A DNA stretch of 10,998 nucleotides, taken from assembly GCA_013374505.1 (NCBI GenBank), contig QENJ01000075.1, positions 1 through 10,998 on the forward strand. The letters run 5' to 3'. Below the pieces are notes generated by a model. That model saw nothing but the letters and a program-made list of their open reading frames with translations, made no database searches and had not been told where the DNA came from. Numbering within the stretch: the stretch's first letter is position 1; the number at the start of each line of letters is the position of its first letter. Below, piece by piece: positions 4,568-10,998 of this stretch. This DNA is from Candidatus Methanophagaceae archaeon (lineage in GTDB: Archaea; Halobacteriota; Syntropharchaeia; Alkanophagales; Methanospirareceae). The position numbers and the translations under genes were made by a program.

Positions 4568-5407
4568 ATGATGAACTTTTCAGGCTCGCTATCTGATACC
4601 GACGGGGAAAAGGCAGACTATGAAATATTCGGTGTACCTTCGGACAGAAACGCAGTCAAGAAAGGCGCGCGAGAAGGTCCGGGTGCAATAAGGAAAGCAT
4701 CGCATAGGCTTGAGACTTTTTTGTGGCACGCTAAGCTAGAACTATCGGATTTACGGTATTACGACTGCGGAGACGTGAATATAGATTCCGTGCAGAATCT
4801 TGAATTTAACACCCGGAAGAAGATATTTATCGGTGGTGACCATTCTATATCCTTTCCGCTATTCAAACAGTTCTTCGCTAGAAACGAGGTCGAGCAGGTG
4901 ATAGTGATAGATGCGCATGCGGACTTCCGAGGTTCGTATAAGAACAATACCTATTCTAACGCATGTGTAATGCGAAGGATCGCGGAACTGGCCGGATTTG
5001 ATAACGTGATAGAAATAGGCGTCCGGTCTTCTTCTGCGGAGGAATACGAGTTCATGAAAGACCGTATAAGGATTTACGATGCTGAGATGTTGCAAGAAGA
5101 AGGAGTAGAATGTATATTGGAAGAACTAAAGAACGGGAAAACCTATCTTTCTATTGATATTGACGTGCTTGACCCTGGTATAGCACCGGGAGTAGAACAT
5201 CCGGAACCGTGCGGGTTGACACTCGAAAGTTTGAGTGCTGTGGTAAGAATGATACTGGCGAATGAAGAGGTAGTGGTAACGGACGTGACAGAGGTGAATC
5301 CGAGATTAGACTCTGTTAACGGGATTACCAGTATTAACGCTGCAAGGTTGGTATTTGAGATACTAGCAGGCTATGCCGGTTGTACCGATATTTTGCCCAT
5401 GTGCTGA
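4568..5407 (+). CDS. speB: Agmatinase (ureohydrolase family)
   Basis: Agmatinase hydrolyses agmatine to putrescine and urea with two Mn2+ ions in the cytoplasm. In archaea this feeds polyamine synthesis and hypusination of aIF5A. The ureohydrolase metal motifs are present in order: GGDHSIS (H92), DAHADF (D115, H117, D119), SIDIDVLDP (D197, D199), and the late DVTEVNP glutamate (E242). The start is chosen at the ATG pair 4568/4571, giving MNFSG; the in-frame TTG 4538 would add an unconvincing leader. No strong ribosome site is visible. Two oddities stand out. The active-site histidine expected in the SHACVMRR motif is asparagine (YSNACVMRR, N131). The segment between CGDV and IFIGGDHS is also shorter than usual. 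The gene stands alone between the relic region and a convergent cohesin gene. Family assignment is firm, but activity on agmatine is less sure. Confidence 0.85.
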   Translation: MMNFSGSLSDTDGEKADYEIFGVPSDRNAVKKGAREGPGAIRKASHRLETFLWHAKLELSDLRYYDCGDVNIDSVQNLEFNTRKKIFIGGDHSISFPLFKQFFARNEVEQVIVIDAHADFRGSYKNNTYSNACVMRRIAELAGFDNVIEIGVRSSSAEEYEFMKDRIRIYDAEMLQEEGVECILEELKNGKTYLSIDIDVLDPGIAPGVEHPEPCGLTLESLSAVVRMILANEEVVVTDVTEVNPRLDSVNGITSINAARLVFEILAGYAGCTDILPMC

Positions 5408-5455
5408 ACCTTTTGCTGAGCAGGTCATGCGGTATAAATAATCTATCTGAATGAT

Positions 5456-7117
5456 TTACTGGACCCTTAGAACTTTCGCACCCGTTTCTAAAACAATATT
5501 TTCATTATATCCTGGCACAGTACCTTTTGGCTTATCAAACTTTAGTTCGAGTTTTTCGTCATCAAGCTTGCAAGCATTGACGGTCTCATTAATACATGCC
5601 CCGAGTGTTATCGTAACTGAGTTCGCATTGCTGCCCGTAATGGCAAAATTCCAGGTATAATTGTTATCGCGTCTCGTGTAGTCCCGCGGTCCCGGAGTTA
5701 GCGTAAATGTAATATCAACAGGATTATTTTTTGAGACAGTACCCGTGTTTCGACTCGGTATAACCCAACCATTTCCACTTCTCTGTTCTACATAAAAATT
5801 AACAGCTTCATACCCCAAATCCTCTCTGATCGTAATTGTTTTCTGTACACTACAGACATCACTGCCAACAGTTCCGAAAATGATTGTGCTTGAAGGCGAT
5901 ACAGAGAGTTTTGCTATGTATGCCACCGTTACTGTGATTCTGACCGTCTTTCCGTCTGCCGTTACATAGATGTAATATTCTCCTTCTTGCGTATCTGACC
6001 GTGCATTAATAGCAACATAGCGTGAATCTCCGGGAGCAAGCTCAAAATGAGTAGAGCCGGGTGTGACTTTATTATCACTACTCGTTATACACACACTGGT
6101 ACTATTTTTCCCATGATTTGTGATTCTTATCTGCTCGGTATATGAACTGCCATAAGGCTCATCGAACAATATCTCTATCCGATCCGGAGTTACTTCGAGA
6201 GACCCTGACGCACTTGCACCCTCTAATCGTATCGCAGGTATCCAATCGGTGTATGTTTTCCCATTTGCATCTGTAAACAGTGTGCAATTTATGGTGCCAT
6301 TTGCTGTTGGAAGACTTTGTTCATGAATAATCTGAGGATATGAGCCGGTACTAATTTCGTAGTTGTAGGTAGTGTTTGCTTGCAATGTAAACGACGGCAC
6401 GAATATGATGCTGTGGTAATCGCCGATGTATCCGTTCCACGTTTTAGTTACATCTAAATCCGGCCCATAGAACCGCACGTATTCCGTGTGCCCACCTGTG
6501 CCTGCGCAGGGATAAGTGTACAGTTTGGCTACGTCAATAGTGTGTTTTAGCGTTATTGTGCCGGTATGAATGCCCGAACTGCTGGGGTATGTTCCTGCAT
6601 CCGTATCGAATACACAAGTAGGCGTTGGCGCTATGACCGAGAATGTACCATTCTTAGCTGGTGCGGTGCCCACATAAGTGCCTGTTTCATCGGATAACTG
6701 TATGTCACTAAGATTCATATTGGTCGCTTCTCCGGGTTCGCCGATTATGCTTATGTTTAGCACTACCACAGAGCCATTTGAGCCATTTGGTAGCGGATCG
6801 CCACCAGTCGCAATACAAACTCGAGTTCCCCACGTGAGGTTGTTGTAGTCAAAATTACCCCAGTCGGGCGTTAAAGTACCTTTATGTGCGCCCACAACAG
6901 TGATAACGCTGTTATCGTACGAAATATTAAACATTATGCACTGAATCGTGTCGTTCTGTGAATTGGTAATGTTCACGGGTATTAATACGTGAGTACCTCG
7001 GTATCCGCTTGAATCTTCGACACCAAAACTGTCGGCTGTAGGAACCGTAGCCGTGGTTAACTGGACTGACAACACAATCACCGCAACTAAGGTCACAATT
7101 AACGTTTTGTTATACAT
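5456..7117 (-). CDS. Secreted cohesin-domain surface protein
   Basis: This 553-aa protein starts with a signal peptide (MYNKTL plus a hydrophobic stretch to about residue 20, and a TTATVPTAD region suiting cleavage). Residues 28-162 fit a type I-like cohesin domain: GTHVLIPVNITN, IQCIMFNISYDNSVITVVG, VVVLNISI, ending NGTFSVI. Residues 168-299 form a second domain (CVFDTDAGTYPS, LYTYPCAGTGGHTEYVRFYG, TWNGYIGDYHS, TYNYEISTGSYPQIIHEQ, DWIPAIRL) that I recall from other methanoarchaeal surface proteins. Residues 305-553 are beta-sandwich, Ig-like sequence. Many N-x-S/T sites suit an N-glycosylated envelope protein. No C-terminal membrane anchor is seen. Cohesins bind dockerins, and a dockerin gene lies 123 nt upstream in the same direction, so the two products may assemble outside the cell. 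Confidence 0.8.
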   Translation of the reverse strand: MYNKTLIVTLVAVIVLSVQLTTATVPTADSFGVEDSSGYRGTHVLIPVNITNSQNDTIQCIMFNISYDNSVITVVGAHKGTLTPDWGNFDYNNLTWGTRVCIATGGDPLPNGSNGSVVVLNISIIGEPGEATNMNLSDIQLSDETGTYVGTAPAKNGTFSVIAPTPTCVFDTDAGTYPSSSGIHTGTITLKHTIDVAKLYTYPCAGTGGHTEYVRFYGPDLDVTKTWNGYIGDYHSIIFVPSFTLQANTTYNYEISTGSYPQIIHEQSLPTANGTINCTLFTDANGKTYTDWIPAIRLEGASASGSLEVTPDRIEILFDEPYGSSYTEQIRITNHGKNSTSVCITSSDNKVTPGSTHFELAPGDSRYVAINARSDTQEGEYYIYVTADGKTVRITVTVAYIAKLSVSPSSTIIFGTVGSDVCSVQKTITIREDLGYEAVNFYVEQRSGNGWVIPSRNTGTVSKNNPVDITFTLTPGPRDYTRRDNNYTWNFAITGSNANSVTITLGACINETVNACKLDDEKLELKFDKPKGTVPGYNENIVLETGAKVLRVQ

Positions 7118-7240
7118 TTCTACTATTCATCTTACTGCTATATCCTGTTCTTAACTTATATTCTTTCTTCGCCTTAAGCAACACTGGTCTTGTGACCCGT
7201 GTCTGTGATTAAATGACTGCCGAAAGTGGGCAATCACGGT

Positions 7241-7633
7241 TTATAACAATTTTATCTTGTCCACGGATGCGTCTTTCACCATTGCTAAGTCACCAGCATC
7301 TGCCGGAATACCATTATTGTTCAAGTCATAGTTCTGGTCGGGTACGTATTTGCCCACGGCTACATCTATCATCATTGCTAAATCACCAGCATCTGCCGAA
7401 ATACCATTACAATTGAAATCGCCCCTATCCCATGAGTTCGAGGCGTTTAGCGTTGTTCTTGCCGACACAGAATCTATCGTATTTGTAACGTGGCTTACAT
7501 TAACACTACTATTAAAAACAAAATTAGTATCATCAACAGGTTGTTCAAATGCAAGAAGTGCAAACGCAGTGAACAGCGTGATTACTACTAATAGAGTTAA
7601 AGCAATTACTAATCGCCTAGTTCCCCTTCTCAT
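7241..7633 (-). CDS. Small membrane-anchored or secreted dockerin protein
   Basis: This 130-aa protein has a basic start (MRRGTRR), a hydrophobic helix at residues 9-28 (signal peptide or anchor), and a short N-glycosylation-rich linker. It ends in a two-part dockerin domain. The two calcium loops are D72-FNCNGISADAGDLAMM and D103-LNNNGIPADAGDLAMV, 31 residues apart, with the acidic and asparagine ligands of an F-hand loop. A dockerin docks onto a cohesin; the adjacent co-directional gene encodes one. The protein has no catalytic domain, so it may link the cohesin protein to the membrane. ATG 7633 is chosen over the upstream TTG 7651 because GGTGG at 7641-7645 sits 7 nt before it. The promoter region is shared with the divergent thiC. 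Confidence 0.8.
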   Translation of the reverse strand: MRRGTRRLVIALTLLVVITLFTAFALLAFEQPVDDTNFVFNSSVNVSHVTNTIDSVSARTTLNASNSWDRGDFNCNGISADAGDLAMMIDVAVGKYVPDQNYDLNNNGIPADAGDLAMVKDASVDKIKLL

Positions 7634-7736
7634 TTTTATGCCACCTACCAAGTATATTATAGGTATTAAAAGGATTTATATGTATACTCTATCTAGTGCT
7701 AAGAAAGTGCATTTAGGAAGAAAAAGAAGTGAGTAC
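7634..7736. promoter_or_regulatory. Divergent promoter region between dockerin gene and thiC
   Basis: These 103 nt separate two divergent starts. TTTATATGT at about 7674-7682 reads as a TATA element on both strands: about 25 nt beyond it lie a plausible thiC start site (~7705) and a dockerin start site (~7652). TATATTATA at 7651-7659 is another candidate. I looked for a TPP riboswitch before thiC and see no conserved CTGAGA or ACCTGAT-type core. Confidence 0.4.
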
Positions 7737-9020
7737 ATGAATTCCGTCACCGCTAAGTGGGAAGAGCAGGATTTAGAGCAGGTCGCCTCAGCCGAAGGGC
7801 TCAGTCTGGACAAACTGAAACGACTCATCGAGTCAGGTCGAGTGGCAATTCCGCGCAATGCGCGTAGAGCAGAGCATGCGGACGGCCGAGTGCTAAAAGC
7901 GATAGGCGAAGGCATGAGCACGAAAGTGAACGTGAACGTAGGCACATCAAAGGATTACGTAAACATAGCGGAAGAAGTGGCGAAGGTAAAGATAGCGGTA
8001 AAATACGGTGCGGATGCTGTAATGGACCTCTCAACCGGTGGCGATATAGATGAAGTCCGAAGGCAGATTTTAAAAGAAGTGGCAGTGCCCGTGGGTACTG
8101 TACCGATCTACCAGGCGGCTTTAGGGCGGTCGGGAAAAGGCGCAGTCGTGGACATGAGTTCGGATGATATGTTTAACGCCGTGCGCGCACATGCAAAAGA
8201 CGGTATTGATTTTGTCACTATCCATGCCGGTGTGAATAGAAATACGCTGGAACGGCTGAAACGAAGCAACCGTATTTTAGACGTTGTCAGTCGCGGTGGC
8301 GCTTTTCATGTTGCATGGATGATTCACAACGAGCGTGAGAATCCGTTTTACGCGGAATATGACTATCTCTTAGAAATAGCGAAAGAATACGAGTTAACAC
8401 TCAGTTTGGGTGATGGCATGCGACCCGGCTGTATTTTAGATGCTTCGGACCGCGCGAAATACATGGAAAATATCGTGCTTGGTGAGCTCGTGACGCTTGC
8501 CCGTGCAGAAGGTGTGCAGGCAATTGTGGAGGGGCCCGGGCATGTTCCTCTGGACGAAATAGAAGCGTCCGTGAAGACGATTAAGCATATAACCGATTTC
8601 GCACCGTTGTATCTGTTAGGTCCGCTTGTCACGGACATTGCTCCGGGCTACGACCATTTCGTGAGTTCGATAGGCGGTGCGGTTGCGGGTATGTATGGCG
8701 CTGATTTTTTGTGTATGGTCTCGCCGTCTGAGCATTTAGCGCTGCCTTCCGTGGACGACATAAAAGAAGGCACGATAGTAACGAAAATAGCGGCGCATGT
8801 TGCCGATCTCGTGAAAGCAGGGCAACGAGATAACGCGAGACGTTTAGATACTGAAATGGCTCATGCACGTAAAAAGCTGGATTGGAAGAAGCAACTGGAA
8901 CTTGCGATAAATCCGGAAGAGGCACGGAGGATAAGAGATAGCCGACCTTCGGAGACTGATGCTTGTTCTATCTGTGGTGATTTGTGTGCAATAAAGCTGT
9001 TGAATGAGTTTTTGAAGTAG
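7737..9020 (+). CDS. thiC: Phosphomethylpyrimidine synthase ThiC
   Basis: ThiC converts aminoimidazole ribotide to hydroxymethylpyrimidine phosphate, the pyrimidine half of thiamine, by a radical SAM-type reaction. The 427-aa length suits archaeal ThiC. Visible family blocks are MDLSTGGDID (96-105), VPVGTVPIYQA (117-127), TIHAGV (161-166), SRGGAFHVAWMIHNERENPFY (185-205), SLGDGMRPG (223-231), EGPGHVP (265-271), GPLVTDIAPGYDH (295-307) and MVSPSEHLALP (327-337). The C-terminal C410-xx-C413-xxx-C417 motif holds the [4Fe-4S] cluster. The frame is open far upstream, but ATG 7737 matches where family similarity starts, and the upstream extension lies antisense to the dockerin gene. No other thiamine gene is in the window, so it is a single transcription unit as far as can be seen. 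Confidence 0.95.
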   Translation: MNSVTAKWEEQDLEQVASAEGLSLDKLKRLIESGRVAIPRNARRAEHADGRVLKAIGEGMSTKVNVNVGTSKDYVNIAEEVAKVKIAVKYGADAVMDLSTGGDIDEVRRQILKEVAVPVGTVPIYQAALGRSGKGAVVDMSSDDMFNAVRAHAKDGIDFVTIHAGVNRNTLERLKRSNRILDVVSRGGAFHVAWMIHNERENPFYAEYDYLLEIAKEYELTLSLGDGMRPGCILDASDRAKYMENIVLGELVTLARAEGVQAIVEGPGHVPLDEIEASVKTIKHITDFAPLYLLGPLVTDIAPGYDHFVSSIGGAVAGMYGADFLCMVSPSEHLALPSVDDIKEGTIVTKIAAHVADLVKAGQRDNARRLDTEMAHARKKLDWKKQLELAINPEEARRIRDSRPSETDACSICGDLCAIKLLNEFLK

Positions 9021-9182
9021 TGAAGGTGCGATTTGTGCTGTCGGCGTCGTAATCAGAGTGTTTTAGGTAGTTGTTGATGCAGGTTATGTCTGGAGGTATA
9101 TATTTCAATCGCTTTTGGGCGGTGTGACAGGTGATAAATAGGGATCCGACCTGTGGCGGGACAACAAATGTGCAAATTGAAA
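9021..9182. other. Convergent spacer between thiC and the acetyltransferase gene
   Basis: There is no coding frame, RNA gene or clear terminator for thiC in this stretch. It is G/T-rich on the plus strand. A weak inverted pair (ACAGGT at 9127-9132, ACCTGT at 9149-9154) is too short to call. Confidence 0.5.
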
Positions 9183-9201
9183 AGGTAAAAAAGGTTTTTA
9201 C
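9183..9201 (-). terminator. Palindromic A/T-run at the 3' end of the acetyltransferase gene
   Basis: GTAAAAAAGGTTTTTAC (9185-9201) is a perfect inverted repeat (7-nt arms, 3-nt loop) overlapping the stop codon. On the minus strand it gives AAACCTTTTTTACCT, the same 15 bases found after the Fic locus at 1667-1681. A T-run directly at a minus-strand gene end suits archaeal termination. Confidence 0.45.
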
Positions 9202-9680
9202 AATACCTTTCTCATCAGTACCGCCCCTTCCCCGTCTTTGTAATAGTACGGCACAAAACCAACCTCTAAAAAGCCCAGACTTCGGTATAATCGCTGCGCT
9301 ACCTGGTTGGTAACACGCACTTCCAACCGCACAAACCCTATTTTGTTCTTCCTCAACGTATTAAAAGCCACTTTTAGTAACGTTCGCCCTATGCCCCCGG
9401 CCCTATATCTCGAATCCACAGCAAGAGAAAATATCCGCCCTTCTCCCTCAGGCGTTAATACCAGAACTACGAAACCTACCACACGGTCGTCATTCTCCAC
9501 CACCAGGAAACCCCCACGCCATTCTTCATATAACTCCAGATACAAAGCAGAATCACCATCCAGCGCGGACTCTTCTTCGATCTCCATCACTCTTCTGATG
9601 TCCGGTAACACAAAACCCCGTATTCTTATCGCTAATCCTTTTGCCGTGTTAACAACCAATGGTTTCATCATCTCTCTCAT
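9198..9680 (-). CDS. rimI: GNAT N-acetyltransferase, RimI/Ard1-like
   Basis: This 160-aa protein has the GNAT fold in order: an N-terminal IRGFVLPDIRRVMEIEEES segment, GFLVVENDDRVVGFVVL (strands 2-4), the acetyl-CoA loop IFSLAVDSRYRAGGIGRTLL with R93-xx-G96-x-G98, and the late LEVRVTNQVAQRLYRSLGF with the conserved Asn and Tyr region. Archaeal RimI/Ard1 enzymes acetylate protein N-termini, including a ribosomal protein. The specific substrate here is inferred from overall resemblance, so 'RimI-like' is the safe name. ATG 9680 is the longest start; Met4 or Met5 (9671, 9668) would remove a short leader. It lies 34 nt after the chorismate mutase gene on the same strand, probably in one transcript ending at the palindrome over its stop. 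Confidence 0.8.
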   Translation of the reverse strand: MREMMKPLVVNTAKGLAIRIRGFVLPDIRRVMEIEEESALDGDSALYLELYEEWRGGFLVVENDDRVVGFVVLVLTPEGEGRIFSLAVDSRYRAGGIGRTLLKVAFNTLRKNKIGFVRLEVRVTNQVAQRLYRSLGFLEVGFVPYYYKDGEGAVLMRKVL

Positions 9681-9714
9681 TCACATAGACATTAGAGCAC
9701 CACTTACGCTACCC

Positions 9715-10008
9715 CTACTCCTGCTCTTCCTTTTTAAGCGTATACCGGGTCACGAACGCGGCTATCGTACTCATCATCTCCTCGCTTAAACCATAATCCC
9801 CGCTTCTTCTTGCTCGTTCACGCCACTTCTCTATCACTTCCTTTTCGCGGTGCATGTCCGCAAGTGGCTTATTCATTTGCTGTTTCACGTCCTTTGCCTG
9901 ATGCGCACATTGCATCCGCTTTGAAAGTAAATCGGCAATAGCATCGTCTATTTCATCTATCTTCTTCCTTATCTCTCTCAGTTCCGCTTCTCCAGATGAC
10001 ATCTCCAT
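9715..10008 (-). CDS. aroQ: Chorismate mutase, AroQ class
   Basis: This enzyme rearranges chorismate to prephenate, the branch step to phenylalanine and tyrosine. The 97-aa all-helical domain has the AroQ pattern: LREIRKKIDEIDDAIADLLSKRM (helix 1 with the active-site Arg), then AKDVKQQMNKPLADMHREKEVIEKW with the catalytic-site Lys and the D-xx-RE element, then SEEMMSTIAAFVTRY, the final helix. The length is that of a free-standing monofunctional enzyme, with no prephenate dehydratase or dehydrogenase fused. ATG 10008 is preferred; GTG 10011 and ATG 10002 are in frame. An A/T-rich CTTATTTTAG (10029-10038 on the minus strand) lies about 25 nt upstream, so the message may be leaderless. The next gene downstream is the acetyltransferase. 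Confidence 0.88.
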   Translation of the reverse strand: MEMSSGEAELREIRKKIDEIDDAIADLLSKRMQCAHQAKDVKQQMNKPLADMHREKEVIEKWRERARRSGDYGLSEEMMSTIAAFVTRYTLKKEEQE

Positions 10009-10011
10009 CAC

Positions 10012-10021
10012 ATTTATAAAT
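10012..10021. promoter_or_regulatory. Palindromic TATA element between divergent genes
   Basis: ATTTATAAAT is a perfect palindrome and a good archaeal box A. Rightward it would start transcription near 10043-10046, just before ATG 10050. For the leftward chorismate mutase it is too close to the start codon, so that gene more likely uses the A/T-rich element at 10029-10038. Confidence 0.45.
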
Positions 10022-10049
10022 GATGCGGCTAAAATAAGAAAAGAGCATT

Positions 10050-10295
10050 ATGTCGCTACAAGACAACGAAAGCGAAGCAGAACAAAAGCCGCCGGATAGC
10101 TTGAGCTTGCGAAAGGAGACAAGTACAGGCGTGAATATGGTAAATAGAGTGTATTTAGGCGGTAGTAGCGGTGGCGATAGAGGGAGGTATGATACAGGAC
10201 ATGAGACTACAACCACAGGATACGCAGAAGAGCGTCTGGATGAGTCCTCTCAGTCATGTTTCTTCATTCTTCCACAGCTTCTCCGATGTGTTTAG
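10050..10295 (+). CDS. Doubtful 81-aa leader frame before the transporter
   Basis: ATG 10050 lies a few bases after the expected start site of the palindromic box A. It encodes a hydrophilic, acidic then Gly/Ser/Thr-rich peptide (MSLQDNESEAEQKPPDSLSL, then GGSSGGDRGRYDTGHETTTTGY). It has no recognisable domain. The frame overlaps the transporter gene by about 107 nt in the -1 frame and ends there. It may be a short upstream frame, chance sequence, or the true transporter N-terminus separated by a frameshift. Confidence 0.25.
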   Translation: MSLQDNESEAEQKPPDSLSLRKETSTGVNMVNRVYLGGSSGGDRGRYDTGHETTTTGYAEERLDESSQSCFFILPQLLRCV

Positions 10296-10998
10296 GCAGA
10301 CGCCATTTTCGCTACTTTTTTGCTCTTTAACCGGCCTTCTGGCTGGTATTGGTTTGAGTTTGATGACCGATATGTTGAAACTGCTTCCCGGTCTGATGAT
10401 ACTTATTCCACCTGCGATTGCTATGCGAGGTAATATTTATAGCGCACTCGTATCCCGATTGGGCACTTCCATGCACCTCGGCCTTTTCTCCCCGACACTG
10501 AAAAAGGGAAGTGTGCTACACCTGAATGCGTATGCGTCTTTGTTACTAACGCTCTTTCTTTCCGTGGTCCTCGGGTTCTTAGCGAAATTAGTAGCAGAAG
10601 CGTTTGGAGTTCTGGGTACTAATTACATAACTCTCTCGGGATTCATCCTCATTTCGGTAATCGGCGGTTTAATATCGGGATTCATTCTACTCGGCATCTC
10701 CATTCTCGTTTCCATTACCGGCTACCGCAGAAACTGGGATTTGGACAATATGTCTTCACCAATAATAACATCCGCCGGCGACATGATCACCATACCCTCG
10801 TTGTTCTTCGCAGCGGTTCTATTAATAAAGCTGAAGTCATACAATGCAAAAATTATGGGTTTGCTATCGCCAGTCACGCTATTAGCGGTTTTAATCGTAG
10901 TTGTAGCGATTATTTGTACAGTAAAAGGATTGAACTCAAACAATGCGGAATTAAGACGTATTCTATTCGAAAGCATCCCAATGCTGTTCGTATGTGGC
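10189..10998 (+). CDS. mgtE: MgtE/SLC41-like divalent cation (Mg2+) transporter, partial
   Basis: The frame is open from ATG 10189 to the right edge (270 codons). About residue 40 onward it is a multi-pass membrane protein with the MgtE family pattern: FRQTPFSLLFCSLTGLLAGI, then LLPGLMILIPPAIAMRGNIYSALVSRLGTSMHLGL, then later SSPIITSAGDMITIPSLFF, whose acidic GD element lies in the ion path. At the edge, ELRRILFESIPMLFVCG resembles the earlier FRQTPFSLLF start, so a second MgtE repeat probably begins, as in archaeal and SLC41-type two-repeat proteins. There is no sign of the cytosolic N and CBS domains of bacterial MgtE. The start is uncertain: GGAGG at 10183-10187 is 1 nt before ATG 10189 and 13 nt before ATG 10201; ATG 10240 also fits. 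Confidence 0.8.
   Translation, partial: MIQDMRLQPQDTQKSVWMSPLSHVSSFFHSFSDVFRQTPFSLLFCSLTGLLAGIGLSLMTDMLKLLPGLMILIPPAIAMRGNIYSALVSRLGTSMHLGLFSPTLKKGSVLHLNAYASLLLTLFLSVVLGFLAKLVAEAFGVLGTNYITLSGFILISVIGGLISGFILLGISILVSITGYRRNWDLDNMSSPIITSAGDMITIPSLFFAAVLLIKLKSYNAKIMGLLSPVTLLAVLIVVVAIICTVKGLNSNNAELRRILFESIPMLFVCG

Noticed and set aside
7350..7736. 129-residue N-terminal extension of ThiC
   Set aside because: It is antisense to the dockerin gene, has no family similarity, and ATG 7737 fits the family start.
7634..7736. TPP riboswitch upstream of thiC
   Set aside because: There is no conserved thi-box core and too little space beyond the promoter elements.
8363..8925. Minus-strand frames inside thiC
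   Set aside because: They lie opposite strongly conserved ThiC motifs and have low-complexity Ser/Pro/Arg-rich content typical of shadow frames.
9127..9154. Short inverted repeat as a thiC terminator
   Set aside because: It has only 6-bp arms with a 16-nt loop and no following T-run.
9307..9789. Plus-strand 160-aa frame
   Set aside because: It is antisense to the GNAT gene, which shows a complete acetyl-CoA motif; the plus product is Ser/Thr/Arg-rich with no recognisable domain.

Overview
The window looks like part of the chromosome of a methanogen-type or ANME-type (Methanophagales-like) euryarchaeon. This is inferred from A/T-rich archaeal box-A-like elements close to start codons, few strong Shine-Dalgarno sites, an archaeal-length ThiC with a CxxCxxxC tail, an archaeal SLC41/MgtE-type transporter, and a cohesin/dockerin pair whose dockerin uses the 'NGIxADAGDL' calcium loop that I recall from this group. 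No rRNA, tRNA or CRISPR array was seen.

Positions 1-4567 form an accessory region full of damaged genes. A membrane-anchored protein with 47-residue TPR-like repeats runs leftward off the window. It starts exactly where a PIN-type toxin gene has been cut to 30 codons. The toxin's UPF0175-type antitoxin lies just upstream and appears frameshifted in a G run. Further right are a Fic gene with its middle deleted, an N-terminal fragment of a RimK/MptN-like ATP-grasp ligase, a chimera of the HsdR N-terminus and an HsdS-like C-terminus, an intact nucleotidyltransferase, and a 56-aa companion protein. A 240-bp direct repeat (2214-2455 and 4056-4297) carries the Fic start, its control region and the end of the ligase fragment. 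It brackets the restriction-remnant/nucleotidyltransferase module, so a duplication or insertion built this region.

Positions 4568-10998 are orderly. They hold an agmatinase with an unusual active-site substitution, and then two leftward secreted genes: a dockerin protein followed by a cohesin protein, probably partners at the cell surface. Divergent from the dockerin gene is thiC for thiamine pyrimidine synthesis. Next is a leftward pair, chorismate mutase then a RimI-type acetyltransferase. The window ends in a rightward, partial MgtE-like Mg2+ transporter that shares a compact divergent promoter region with the chorismate mutase. A 15-nt A/T-run motif sits at the 3' end of both the Fic locus and the acetyltransferase and may be a terminator.
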